Source: Ralstonia sp. NFACC01
GTDB taxonomy: Bacteria > Pseudomonadota > Gammaproteobacteria > Burkholderiales > Burkholderiaceae
Reading direction: 5' to 3'
Assembly (NCBI RefSeq): GCF_900115545.1
Contig: NZ_FOWV01000013.1
Span: forward strand, 1-64,000
Length of the DNA stretch: 64,000 nt
How positions within the stretch are numbered: the first letter of the stretch is position 1; each line of letters opens with the position of its first letter. This document shows positions 8,939 through 17,024 of the stretch, piece by piece. The notes under the pieces were generated by a model that worked only from the letters and a program-made list of their open reading frames with translations, searched no databases and was not told where the DNA came from. Made by a program: the position numbers and the translations under genes.

Positions 8939-10021
8939 TCATGACGGAATCTCGTCGATGCGGCGGACCCAGACGATGCGGGTCGCGTTATTGTTGATCG
9001 GATCGCCACGTGAAACAAGCGCCACTTCTCCGATCCGGGCGCGCTCATGGCGGGCCATGCCGTAGACCAGAAAATAGTGGGTCTGCACGTCCAGCAGATT
9101 GGCCGCGGCAGTGGTGTCGACGCCGGGCGCGATGCCGCGCAACTGGTTCGTGACATCGCCGATGTTGCGGAAGTAAGCGCGGTCGCGCGCCTGCACCAGC
9201 GAGCGGGCGCGGTCCAGACTCAGGTTCGGGATGACGGCGGCCAGCACTTCGGCGCTGGCCGTGTTGGCATTGATCTGCGTGCGGGTGGGCAACACGATCA
9301 CGTAGGGGCGCAGCTTGGCGATCATGTCGGCTGTGTAGCCGGGAATCGTCAACAGGCTGGCCACGTCATCGAGCGGCCGCGGGCCGTTGCTGTTGCTTCC
9401 GCCGCCGCCGCCGCTGTCTTCGCCGCCTTGCTGGCCGCCCTGCATCCCTTCGATCGACTGGAAGCCACCCAGCATCTGCGCCAGGTACGTCGCCGTGATA
9501 TTGGCCAGGCTCGGGTCGATGTTGAGCGATTGCAGGAGCAGGCCATACGCCTTGATGGCGTCCTTGTCGCGGCCCGTAATGAGGGTGCGGGCGCCCAGCG
9601 TCTGCGCCGTCAGCAGGTTCATCAGGTTGAAGCGCGCCTGGGCATCGAAGATGCGGCCCGACAGGTATGACTCTTCGCCGGCCGTATCCGTGCGCAGCGA
9701 GCTGCCGAGGAAGTCCGACAGCTTCGTTTCCTGGATCGGCACGGCCCAGATTTCGCCCAGGTGGTCCACCGCGCCAGTGCGGCGCTGGTCATCGCGCAGG
9801 ATGAGGCGCGCCCAGTCGATGCCCGCCCGCGCGATCCACGTGGCCTGCGCTTTCAGGCGCTGGTTTTCCACTGCACGAATCTCCACCTGCTGGCGCCACA
9901 ACATGCCCGACACGATCACCACGGCCAGCGTGACGACGAGCAGCGCCGTGATGATGGCCGCGCCGCGCTGGCGCGGGGCATGTGGATGACGTTGAGCAAG
10001 TCGACGGGAGCATTGCGCCAT
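8939..10021 (-). CDS. gspK: Type II secretion minor pseudopilin GspK
   Basis: Large minor pseudopilin thought to cap the pseudopilus tip with GspI and GspJ. The 360 residues begin with a basic leader and prepilin-like helix (RQRGAAIITALLVVTLAVVI); cleavage would be after the Gly. GspK characteristically lacks the Glu+5 found in other pseudopilins, and here the position is indeed not Glu. The globular part carries the SAM-like/helix-hairpin region (FNLMNLLTAQ; INANTASAEVLAAVIP). A glycine/serine-rich stretch (GGEDSGGGGGSNSNG) lies near residue 200. It starts 1 nt after the gspJ stop. Confidence 0.94.
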   Translation of the reverse strand: MAQCSRRLAQRHPHAPRQRGAAIITALLVVTLAVVIVSGMLWRQQVEIRAVENQRLKAQATWIARAGIDWARLILRDDQRRTGAVDHLGEIWAVPIQETKLSDFLGSSLRTDTAGEESYLSGRIFDAQARFNLMNLLTAQTLGARTLITGRDKDAIKAYGLLLQSLNIDPSLANITATYLAQMLGGFQSIEGMQGGQQGGEDSGGGGGSNSNGPRPLDDVASLLTIPGYTADMIAKLRPYVIVLPTRTQINANTASAEVLAAVIPNLSLDRARSLVQARDRAYFRNIGDVTNQLRGIAPGVDTTAAANLLDVQTHYFLVYGMARHERARIGEVALVSRGDPINNNATRIVWVRRIDEIPS

Positions 10022-10022
10022 G

Positions 10023-10754
10023 TCAAAGCCCCGTCATGCAGATGCGCGTGAAGCGCTGCGGCGTGCCCTGCGGCGTCATGCGCACGAGCAATGCCAGTTC
10101 CACTGCGCGCACCGAGGCGGCCGGCACCACCACGCCCGGGGTGTTGGCCGACGGCGCCGACGCGCTCGGCGTGGAAGCCGACGGCAAGCCGGTGAGGGTG
10201 GTGGTGTTGCTGCCTGCCGGGAACAATGCCGCAGACAGCGCGCCCGTGTTGTCCATCCAGCCGCCGGGTTCGATCCACGCGCGCGCGCTGATGCTGTCGA
10301 CGTTGGTGGCGAGCAGGTAGCGCGCAGCACCCACACCGCCCTGGCGCAGGTTGTCCATCGCATTGCGCAGGTCGCCGCGGTTGGTGATCGGTTGGGTCTG
10401 GAGGCGTTCGAGCCGGCCGTCGACGATGCGGTAGAGCACCACTTGCCAGGCGGGTGGCTGGCTGTCGTCGCGGCGGTCGCGCACCATCAGCACGCGGTTG
10501 GCGTCGACTTCCACCGGTGAGCGCGACAGCGTGTTCGGATCGGCCAGTTGGGTGCAATCGGCGTCGAACTGGGCGTAGGCGGTTTTTAGTGCTTCGATGC
10601 GTTCGTCGCGTTGGGCCAGCGCCTCGTGCGTGCGGGTCATGCTGTCCAGCCCGCGCCAGGCGATCACGGCCAGGATGGCCAGCAGCGTGATCGCCACCAG
10701 CAGCTCGAGCAGGGTGAAGCCGCGCGCCGAACGGTTAGAAGACATTGCGTGCAT
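10023..10754 (-). CDS. gspJ: Type II secretion minor pseudopilin GspJ
   Basis: Minor pseudopilin of the tip complex. It shows the class III prepilin motif RGFTLLELLVAITLLAIL, with cleavage expected after Gly and Glu at +5. The protein is about 243 residues from the ATG at 10754, or 240 if the internal MSSNRS methionine is used; the gene overlaps the end of gspI by 20 nt. A short proline/alanine/serine-rich segment (LPSASTPSASAPSANTPG) lies before the C-terminal strand. Confidence 0.93.
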   Translation of the reverse strand: MHAMSSNRSARGFTLLELLVAITLLAILAVIAWRGLDSMTRTHEALAQRDERIEALKTAYAQFDADCTQLADPNTLSRSPVEVDANRVLMVRDRRDDSQPPAWQVVLYRIVDGRLERLQTQPITNRGDLRNAMDNLRQGGVGAARYLLATNVDSISARAWIEPGGWMDNTGALSAALFPAGSNTTTLTGLPSASTPSASAPSANTPGVVVPAASVRAVELALLVRMTPQGTPQRFTRICMTGL

Positions 10755-11133
10755 CGTTCGGCAATAGAGTCACGAGCCAGGCCAGTCGCACGGATTTGGA
10801 CGCGTCCGGATAGACGGACACCTCCACGCGGCGGAACACCGGGTTGGGCGTGGTGGCGATGGTCTCTTCGCACCACAGTTGCGTATCGCCTTGCGGGCAC
10901 GCAAAGCCGCGTGCACCAGGGTCTGGGAAGACGCGTGCCAGGCGCAGGTTGGCGAGGTGGTTCTCGGCGCTCCAGGTAGCGATCATGCGCATCTGCAGCG
11001 AATCGCTGGCGGTGGTCATGCTGCCCATGGCGCGCATGGTGGCGGTAAGCGCCACGGCCACGATGGTCAGCGCCACCAGCACTTCGAGCAGGGTGAAGCC
11101 GCGCGTGCGCGTGGGACGGTGGCTGCGCGTCAT
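10735..11133 (-). CDS. gspI: Type II secretion minor pseudopilin GspI
   Basis: Minor pseudopilin that nucleates the tip complex. From the ATG at 11133 it has 132 residues, with leader MTRSHRPTRTRG and helix FTLLEVLVALTIVAVALT. The two cysteines (CPQGD, WCEE) are typical of the family. The start overlaps the end of gspH by 4 nt (ATGA type), implying translational coupling. A longer frame upstream to 11220 is shadow coding inside gspH. Confidence 0.93.
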   Translation of the reverse strand: MTRSHRPTRTRGFTLLEVLVALTIVAVALTATMRAMGSMTTASDSLQMRMIATWSAENHLANLRLARVFPDPGARGFACPQGDTQLWCEETIATTPNPVFRRVEVSVYPDASKSVRLAWLVTLLPNDARNVF

Positions 11134-11627
11134 TGCGGTTCCGTCTCCGTCAGCACGCGCGGGCCGCCGTCGGACACGACATCCACGCGCGAGCCCTGCG
11201 AGGTCAGTGCCACGCGCCACGGCAGGCCAATCGCCTCACGGCCGAACACGAGGCGCTGCGGCGCCCCCGGCACCGCAGCGGCACCGGCACCGGCGACGAT
11301 CTGTACGTTGTCCATGCCTTGGCGCCAATGGCCCGGCGCGAGCACATCGCGGTTGAGCTGTCGCCAGCCGTTGGGGGTGGATTCATAGAAGCGCCAGCCC
11401 TGCGCATCGCCTTCCCACGCCACGGGGCGCGAGGTGAGCTGCGCCTCTTCCTGTGCCAGTTCGATCAGGCGGGCCAGCTTCTGCGCGTCATCGGCCAGTT
11501 GCGAGCGCGGGTTGGGCGTGGCGTTGACGGCCACCACGGCCAGCACGATGCCGATGATGACCACCACCACCAGCAACTCCAGCAGCGTAAAGCCGCGAGG
11601 ATGCCGGCGGCGTGGGTGATCGAGCAT
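11130..11627 (-). CDS. gspH: Type II secretion minor pseudopilin GspH
   Basis: Minor pseudopilin. It has 165 residues with prepilin signal PRGFTLLELLVVVVIIGIVL and Glu at +5, followed by the conserved GspH segment DAQKLARLIELAQEEAQLTS and the RPVAWEGDAQGWRFY core. It lies 32 nt downstream of gspG and overlaps gspI. The assignment is supported by both sequence and position. Confidence 0.93.
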   Translation of the reverse strand: MLDHPRRRHPRGFTLLELLVVVVIIGIVLAVVAVNATPNPRSQLADDAQKLARLIELAQEEAQLTSRPVAWEGDAQGWRFYESTPNGWRQLNRDVLAPGHWRQGMDNVQIVAGAGAAAVPGAPQRLVFGREAIGLPWRVALTSQGSRVDVVSDGGPRVLTETEPQ

Positions 11628-11659
11628 GGTGAGCGGGCGGCTGAGGGCGCTGCGCTGGC

Positions 11660-12130
11660 TTAGTTGTCCCAGTTGCCGATGTCGGCGTCGTTGCCCGTGC
11701 CGCCGGCCTGGCCGTCGGCACCGAAGCTGAAGATGTCCACTTCACCGCGCACACCCGGGTTCAGATATTGATACGGGTGGCCCCACGGGTCTTTGGGCAG
11801 GCGTTCCAGATAGCCGCCGCCTTTCCAGTTGTTGGGAATCGGCTCGGTGGTCGGCTTGGCGACCAGCGCCCCAATGCCCTGCTCGGTGGTCGGATAGCGG
11901 CCGTTGTCCAGGCGATAGAGCTTGAGCGCCTGCGAAATGGAAGCGATGTCCTGTTTGGCGGCGATGATGCGCGCCTCGTCAGGACGGCTCATGATCTTCG
12001 GCACCACCAGCGCGGCGAGGATGCCCAGGATCACCACCACCACCATGATTTCGATCAGGGTGAAGCCACGCGCTGCTTGTCGGGCGAGGGCGCGCTGGCG
12101 GAAGGAAGAGCGAAGTTGGCCTTGCATCAT
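11660..12130 (-). CDS. gspG: Type II secretion major pseudopilin GspG
   Basis: Major pseudopilin that forms the fibre pushing substrates through GspD. It carries the signature [19 protein letters not shown] and the family-typical C-terminal part ([44 protein letters not shown]). The start is taken as the ATG pair at 12130/12127; the frame is open upstream to 12196 but that would give an implausibly long leader. It is the first gene of the eleven-gene minus-strand operon, divergent from gspC. Confidence 0.95.
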   Translation of the reverse strand: MMQGQLRSSFRQRALARQAARGFTLIEIMVVVVILGILAALVVPKIMSRPDEARIIAAKQDIASISQALKLYRLDNGRYPTTEQGIGALVAKPTTEPIPNNWKGGGYLERLPKDPWGHPYQYLNPGVRGEVDIFSFGADGQAGGTGNDADIGNWDN

Positions 12131-12305
12131 GGCGACAGAGTTGGCAATAAGGGGAAGAGACACAGTATATCCGTGACATATGACCATATATTGCACGGCA
12201 GGGTCATGCTGCGATGGCTCTAGAGCCGCACCTCCAAGCTGTTCACCGAACCGGCATGAAGGGCGGATAGAATCGGCGTATTCCTACGGTGCCTCGCCCC
12301 ATTTC
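12131..12305. promoter_or_regulatory. Divergent promoter region of gspG operon and gspC
   Basis: A 175-nt region lies between the two divergent secretion transcripts. An AT-rich stretch at 12160-12200, unusual in this DNA, holds a good minus-strand -10 (TATACT, complement of 12164-12169) and an ATATG-acc-ATAT type repeat at about 12177-12190. No clear -35 is visible for either side, so the exact promoters are not assigned. Confidence 0.4.
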
Positions 12306-12989
12306 ATGAACGCTCGACAGTCGTCCCGCCTGCTCAGTCTTGTACTGTTTGCTGCCCTGTGTGCGCTCCTGACGCATTGGGTGCTGACGCTGTCGTCGCT
12401 GCGCTCGCTGGGCGCCCCGCGTGAGGCGCGTGTGGCCCAGACCGATGCGCTGGAGACTGGCGCGGCCGTCACGCTCTTTGGCGGCGGCCCGCAGAATGGC
12501 CCGCGCGATGTGCAGGTAATGGGCGTGGTAGCCGATCTGGCGGATGGTTCAGGCGCGGCCATCGTGTCGGTGGACGGTGGCGCACCGCAGGCGGTGCGGG
12601 CCGGCAAGTCGCTGTCGTCCAACCTCAAGCTGGTTGAAATCAAGGCGCGTTCGGTGGTGATCGAGCGCAATGGCGCGCGCCAGGAGATTCCGCTGCCGGC
12701 CAGCGCCGTGGCGGGCGTGTCGCCGGCCAATCGCAATGCGCCGGCAATGCCGCTGCCGCCCGCCGGCGCCGCAGCCCCGCTATCGACGCCCGTCACACCA
12801 CCCGCGCCGCCGGTTGCCAACAATCCGGCCAACACCGCTATGCCGGGCGCCATGCTGCCCATTGCGCCCGCGCAGATCAACACGGGTGACGAGCCTGCCA
12901 GCCAAGGCGGCGGTATCGTCGGCCCGCGCCACCGCGCGGCGGCCGCTGCACGCAAAGGCGATACCCCTCAGCCGGGCGCCGACCAATAG
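12306..12989 (+). CDS. gspC: Type II secretion inner-membrane protein GspC
   Basis: Links the inner-membrane platform to the secretin and takes part in substrate recognition. From the ATG at 12306 it has 227 residues, with one N-terminal membrane helix (about 9-28, LLSLVLFAALCALLTHWVLT) and a homology-region domain (DVQVMGVVADLADGSGAAIV; LVEIKARSVVIERNG). The C-terminal third is proline/alanine-rich, with no PDZ or coiled-coil domain, as in the short GspC of Ralstonia/Burkholderia. It is transcribed away from the rest of the cluster. gspO (prepilin peptidase) is absent here, so pilD elsewhere probably serves both systems. Confidence 0.9.
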   Translation: MNARQSSRLLSLVLFAALCALLTHWVLTLSSLRSLGAPREARVAQTDALETGAAVTLFGGGPQNGPRDVQVMGVVADLADGSGAAIVSVDGGAPQAVRAGKSLSSNLKLVEIKARSVVIERNGARQEIPLPASAVAGVSPANRNAPAMPLPPAGAAAPLSTPVTPPAPPVANNPANTAMPGAMLPIAPAQINTGDEPASQGGGIVGPRHRAAAAARKGDTPQPGADQ

Positions 12990-13127
12990 GCGTCTAGCGG
13001 CCGGCCAGGCGGTGGCGGGCGCATATTACAGCGCATGTCATCGGGGTAACAGCGTGTAAAAGCCGGCAACGCGTCGGCATTGTCGGGTTCTAATCCGCTA
13101 CACAGTCCATGTGAAAAGGAGCTGACC

Positions 13128-13742
13128 ATGACCAACAAACGTGCTGTCCAAGCCTTCCTAGCCACCTCGGCCCTGTTCCTGGCCATGTCGGGCATGAACG
13201 CCCGCGCCCAGGATGCCAGCGCCCCAGCCGCCAGTGCACAAGCACCGGCCGCGGCGCAGGCTGCGCCGCAAGCCAATGCCCCTGCCGGCAAGCCGGGCCG
13301 CCACGGCGGCGGCCTGAAGGCGCTCGACACCAACGGCGACGGCCAGATCTCGCGCGATGAGGCCAAGGGCCACACCTGGCTTGAGAAGAACTTCGACCAG
13401 ATCGATACCAACCACGACGGCCAACTCAGCAAGGACGAGCTTGCCGCCTGGCACAAGGCCCACAAGGGCGAGATGCACGAAAAGATGGCGCAACGCTTCG
13501 ACGCCAAGTTCAAGGCCGCCGACAAGGACAACGACGGCTCCCTGAGCAAGGACGAAGTGCAGGCCGGCATGCCGCGCCTTGCCAAGAGCTTTGACCAGAT
13601 CGACGCCAACCACGACGGCAAGATCACCGAAGACGAAATCCGCGCCTACATGAAGGCCCGTCACGATGCTCGCAAGGCGCAGAAGAACACGCCTGCAGCG
13701 GCGGCCATGCCGGGCGGCCCGTCGGCCACCAAGGGCGAGTGA
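13128..13742 (+). CDS. Exported EF-hand calcium-binding protein
   Basis: Small secreted or periplasmic protein of 204 residues with a signal peptide (cleavage near MNARA/QDA), an Ala/Pro-rich linker and four canonical EF-hand loops: DTNGDGQISRDE, DTNHDGQLSKDE, DKDNDGSLSKDE and DANHDGKITEDE. All calcium-ligating positions are filled, so binding of four Ca ions is likely. The Shine-Dalgarno AAAAGGAG lies just before the ATG. It lies immediately downstream of gspC in the same direction, which makes it a possible type II substrate, but nothing proves this. Its physiological role is unknown. Confidence 0.85.
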   Translation: MTNKRAVQAFLATSALFLAMSGMNARAQDASAPAASAQAPAAAQAAPQANAPAGKPGRHGGGLKALDTNGDGQISRDEAKGHTWLEKNFDQIDTNHDGQLSKDELAAWHKAHKGEMHEKMAQRFDAKFKAADKDNDGSLSKDEVQAGMPRLAKSFDQIDANHDGKITEDEIRAYMKARHDARKAQKNTPAAAAMPGGPSATKGE

Positions 13743-13770
13743 CGCTTCGTCTAAATCTCCGCACGCAAGC

Positions 13771-13793
13771 GGCGCCTTCGGGCGCCGTTTTTA
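13771..13793 (+). terminator. Terminator of the EF-hand gene
   Basis: GGCGCC-TTCG-GGCGCC hairpin with an ultra-stable tetraloop, followed by GTTTTTATT, 28 nt after the stop codon. Confidence 0.85.
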
Positions 13794-13896
13794 TTGCCCA
13801 CGCCAATCCGCATCCTCAATGAGGCGCAAGGCGGGTGCGGGTCGATTTGGCTACCGGGCCATGTCAGTGCCGCATGCGCGGCTGCAGCCTATGCCC

Positions 13897-13931
13897 ATAA
13901 AAAAAACACCCCGACGGCGAACCATCGGGGT
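13897..13931 (-). terminator. Terminator of hpd
   Basis: On the minus strand CACCCCGATGG pairs with CCGTCGGGGTG (one G-T-type mismatch) and is followed by a run of eight T. It lies about 33 nt past the hpd stop. Confidence 0.85.
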
Positions 13932-13963
13932 GCGGGTACAGCACGCCTGAAGTTTGAGGGTCT

Positions 13964-15070
13964 TCAGGCCGGCTGATCGTCGGCCTTGAGCACGCCGCGG
14001 CGCATCTGGTCGAGTTCGATCGACTCGAACAGCGCTTTGAAGTTGCCCTCGCCAAAACCTTGGTTGCCCTTGCGCTGGATGAACTCGAAGAAGATCGGGC
14101 CAAGCTGGTTCTCGGAGAAGATCTGCAGCAGCAGATCGCCCGGGGCGCCGTCGATCAGGATCTTGCGCTTCTTCAGTTCTGCCACGTCCTCGCCATGACC
14201 CGGGATGCGCTTGTCGACCAGTTCGTAATACGTGTCGATCGTGTCGAGCAGCGTGATGCCGTTGCTGCGCAGTGCATCCACCGTGTTGGACAGGTTGGTC
14301 GAGCCCAGCGCAATGTGCTGGATGCCCTCGCCGTGGTACATGTCCAGATACTCCTGGATCTGACCGGCCTTCTCCGTCCCTTCCTCGTTGATGGGGATGC
14401 GGATGTTGCCGCACGGGCTCGTCATCGCCTTGCTCTTCACGCCCGTGACCTGGCCTTCGATGTCGAAGTAGCGCACTTCACGGAAGTTGAAGAAGCGTTC
14501 GTAAAACTCGGCCCATTCCTTCATCCGGCCACGGTAGACGTTGTGCGTCAGGTGGTCGATGTAGGTCAGGCCGTGCCCGGTGGGGTTCGGGTTGGCGCCC
14601 GCGATGGGCACGAAATCGACGTCGTAGATGCTGATGTTGCCGATGTCGCCGGCCTTCGCATCGTTCTTGCCGGTCCAGCGGTCCACCAGGTAGATCAGCG
14701 AATCGCCGATGCCCTTGATGGCCGGAATGTTCAGCTCCATCGGACCGCTGTGCGTGTCGAAGCCCCAGGCGCCCAGCTCCAGCGCGCGCTTGTAGGCGAA
14801 CGCCGCGTCCTGCACGCGAAACGCGATCGCGCAGATCGACGGGCCATGCAGGCGCGCAAAGCGCTGCGCGAACGAATCCGGCTCGGCGTTGATGATGAAG
14901 TTGATCTCACCCTGGCGATACAGCGTCACGTTCTTGTGACGGTGCTTCGCGATGGCGGTAAAGCCCATGTTCTCGAACAGCTTGCCCATGGCAACGGGGT
15001 CCGGCGCGGCGTATTCAATGAATTCGAAACCGGCGGTGCCCATCGGGTTTTCCCAAGGCGTGAATTGCAT
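13964..15070 (-). CDS. hpd: 4-hydroxyphenylpyruvate dioxygenase
   Basis: Fe(II) enzyme converting 4-hydroxyphenylpyruvate to homogentisate in tyrosine/phenylalanine catabolism. Its 368 residues match the bacterial family. It has two VOC domains; the C-terminal one carries the iron ligands His in [14 protein letters not shown], His in GIQHIALGS, and Glu in [10 protein letters not shown]. The conserved C-terminal [15 protein letters not shown] helix gates the active site. It is monocistronic with its own terminator and divergent from an Lrp/AsnC regulator 154 nt away, which is the likely controller. Confidence 0.96.
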   Translation of the reverse strand: MQFTPWENPMGTAGFEFIEYAAPDPVAMGKLFENMGFTAIAKHRHKNVTLYRQGEINFIINAEPDSFAQRFARLHGPSICAIAFRVQDAAFAYKRALELGAWGFDTHSGPMELNIPAIKGIGDSLIYLVDRWTGKNDAKAGDIGNISIYDVDFVPIAGANPNPTGHGLTYIDHLTHNVYRGRMKEWAEFYERFFNFREVRYFDIEGQVTGVKSKAMTSPCGNIRIPINEEGTEKAGQIQEYLDMYHGEGIQHIALGSTNLSNTVDALRSNGITLLDTIDTYYELVDKRIPGHGEDVAELKKRKILIDGAPGDLLLQIFSENQLGPIFFEFIQRKGNQGFGEGNFKALFESIELDQMRRGVLKADDQPA

Positions 15071-15224
15071 GGTGAGTCTCCTGTGGGGCGCGCTTTGGAG
15101 CGCTCAGGTCTTTGACGATCCTCGCAGTGTAGAAGTGTCGGTCCACGCAAAAATTGCGAAGTTGTGCCCACCTTGCTAAATTTGCGCAAGAAAATTGCCG
15201 AATTAATTGGTGCGGAGCAACAAA

Positions 15225-15713
15225 ATGAATAAAGTGGAACTCGACAAGATCGACCGCAAGATCCTGGAAGTCCTGCAGAACAACGGCCGCCTCACCAATC
15301 TGGAAGTCGCCGAGCGGGTGAATCTGTCGCCCAGTCCGTGTTTGCGACGCATCCGGCGCCTGGAGGAGTCCGGCGTCATCCGCCAATACGCTGCGCTGCT
15401 CGACCCGACCAAGATCGGGCTGGGGCTGTCGGCGTACATCAACGTGCGGCTGGAAAAGCAGGGCGGTGCGCCCAAAGGGAAAGGCCCGTCTGACATCTTT
15501 CGCGCCGCCGTGGCGACGTGGCCGGAGGTGGTCACGTGCTACGCCATGACCGGCGAGATGGACTACCTGCTCAAGGTGTTCGTGGAAGACATGGAGCACT
15601 TCGCTCGCTTCATCCGCGACCAGTTGCTTGCGCACCCGGCGGTGATTGATGTGAAGAGCAGCTTTGCGCTTGAGCGGATTAAAGATACGACGGCGTTGCC
15701 GGTGGTGGTCTGA
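15225..15713 (+). CDS. Lrp/AsnC-family transcriptional regulator
   Basis: DNA-binding regulator of 162 residues with an N-terminal winged helix-turn-helix (LDKIDRKILEVLQNNGRLTN; NLSPSPCLRRIRRLEESGVI) and a C-terminal RAM ligand-binding domain (VVTCYAMTGEMDYLLKVFVE). The chosen ATG at 15225 has GGAG 7 nt upstream; a TTG further upstream is less likely. Divergent from hpd, so control of tyrosine degradation, with an aromatic amino acid as effector, is the natural inference. A Pro/Gly/Lys-rich loop (KQGGAPKGKGPS) is an insertion relative to typical Lrp. Confidence 0.9.
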   Translation: MNKVELDKIDRKILEVLQNNGRLTNLEVAERVNLSPSPCLRRIRRLEESGVIRQYAALLDPTKIGLGLSAYINVRLEKQGGAPKGKGPSDIFRAAVATWPEVVTCYAMTGEMDYLLKVFVEDMEHFARFIRDQLLAHPAVIDVKSSFALERIKDTTALPVVV

Positions 15714-15727
15714 GATGTGCGCCCGTA

Positions 15728-16114
15728 TCAGGCATTGTCAGCCATCACCAAATTCGCATCCCGCAAAAGCCGCCACTTCCCATCCGCCCCTTTGCGCAGA
15801 ATCGTCAACGTCTGCCCTGAGCGCCGCGCCACCTTCCCATCCGGCATCGTGATGACGATGTGCAGCGCATTTCGCAGATAGGCGATGTCGCCAAACACCT
15901 GCACCTCTTGAATATCGCTCGTCCCGTCGACGTGCACGTCCTTCATGCCTTCAGACATCTTGGCGAAGGCTTCCTTGCCGAAGGGCGCTTGGCCGGGCGT
16001 GAGAAACAGCACGTCGTCGGTCATCAGGCTGAGCACGGTGGCCAGATCGCCGCTTCTGCTGGCAGCGAGCCAAGTGTCCACTACGTTGCGGATGGCGCGT
16101 TCGTCGTCGGTCAT
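15728..16114 (-). CDS. SnoaL-like/DUF4440 protein
   Basis: Small cytoplasmic protein of 128 residues with the NTF2/SnoaL fold signature: ERAIRNVVDTWLAASRSGD, LSLMTDDVLFLTPGQAPFGK and the closing strand GQTLTILRKGADGKWRLLRD. Members act as uncharacterised ketosteroid-isomerase-like or polyketide cyclase-like proteins; no specific substrate can be named. The ATG at 16114 is used; the frame upstream to 16405 runs in antisense to the next gene and is shadow. It converges with the Lrp gene, 14 nt apart. Confidence 0.8.
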   Translation of the reverse strand: MTDDERAIRNVVDTWLAASRSGDLATVLSLMTDDVLFLTPGQAPFGKEAFAKMSEGMKDVHVDGTSDIQEVQVFGDIAYLRNALHIVITMPDGKVARRSGQTLTILRKGADGKWRLLRDANLVMADNA

Positions 16115-16151
16115 GGCGGTGCGGGTGTCGGTGAAAGGGCGGCGTTTCACT

Positions 16152-16589
16152 CTACACCGCAGGTTCGACCGGCGGTGCCACGCGGCGCTTGATGAAGACG
16201 GCTGGAGATAACACCGGGATATGCCGGGCGCGCAGCGTGACCAGCCAATCGCCCACGGCGTCTTCGCAAGTGAGGCGAAAGTGGTTCGCGTCGATCCATT
16301 CGACGTCATCCAGCCAGAACGTGTAGTACGCCGCACCGATGGTGCCTGTGCTGATGGCCCGTGAGAGGTCCGGAGCAACGAGTGTGACGGAGACCGCCTC
16401 TTCAAACGGGCAGTCGTAGCTGGTGATGAGGACGAAGCCGAGATCGGTCTGGTACTGCCGTAGCAGTTCGTAGCCGGGGATGGTGAGCGTGGGGTGCGGC
16501 ACGCCGTCGATAATCACGCGCGTGCGCATGGGCCACCGCTCATACGGGCCGCTGTGTTTCTCCAGGGCGAAGCGTTGGAGCGGCTGCAT
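16152..16589 (-). CDS. Unknown 145-residue cytoplasmic protein
   Basis: Not recognised. It has 145 residues, no signal peptide or membrane segment, mixed alpha/beta composition rich in aromatic residues (PGYELLRQYQTDLGF, GAAYYTFWLDDVEWI) and a C-terminal HIPVLSPAVFIKRRV strand. It lies 21 nt downstream of the small secreted protein and is probably the third gene of that operon, after the SLT/LysM hydrolase. That position suggests a role with the hydrolase (a second immunity-like protein or adaptor), but this is inference only. Confidence 0.65.
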   Translation of the reverse strand: MQPLQRFALEKHSGPYERWPMRTRVIIDGVPHPTLTIPGYELLRQYQTDLGFVLITSYDCPFEEAVSVTLVAPDLSRAISTGTIGAAYYTFWLDDVEWIDANHFRLTCEDAVGDWLVTLRARHIPVLSPAVFIKRRVAPPVEPAV

Positions 16590-16610
16590 GGCGGCGGCGC
16601 GTTGGTTGCG

Positions 16611-17024
16611 CTATTCCTTGCGCATGCCGCACAGGGCGACCTGGCGTGCAGGATCGGCGGAGTCCTTCCAGCCGGGTTCGTCGCGCTTCTGGTACGCCTC
16701 CATCGTTGGGTAGCCCTTTACGCTCCACGAGAACTCGCTGTAGCGCGAGACCTCGATGACGGCCAGGCCGCAGCGCTTGCGGTGGTCTTCAATCTTGAAC
16801 GCCGCGTGCGGATGCTCGCCCGACAGATCCTGCTCGATCACTTTGTAGCGTGTGGGCCCGCACTTGAAGAAGCTGGCGTTCCACTCGATGGTCTTCGGCC
16901 GGACGAACAATGCTCCGTAGCACGCACGGCCATCACCGCGGAAGGTTCCGGTCAGGGTATCTGCAGCCATGGCCGATTGCGCTGCCAGCAGCGACACGGC
17001 GATGAGGAGGCGGCCTACTTGCAT
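16611..17024 (-). CDS. Small periplasmic protein, possible immunity partner
   Basis: It has 137 residues with a clear Sec signal (VGRLLIAVSLLAAQSAMAAD) and a mature domain holding four cysteines (ACYGAL, FKCGPTR, KRCGLAV, ALCGMRK), which could form two disulfides. It is not a recognised family. Its start overlaps the end of the SLT/LysM gene by 10 nt, so the two are translationally coupled. The arrangement of a cytoplasmically made peptidoglycan hydrolase followed by a small exported cysteine-rich protein is what effector-immunity pairs look like; that role is an inference. Confidence 0.7.
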   Translation of the reverse strand: MQVGRLLIAVSLLAAQSAMAADTLTGTFRGDGRACYGALFVRPKTIEWNASFFKCGPTRYKVIEQDLSGEHPHAAFKIEDHRKRCGLAVIEVSRYSEFSWSVKGYPTMEAYQKRDEPGWKDSADPARQVALCGMRKE

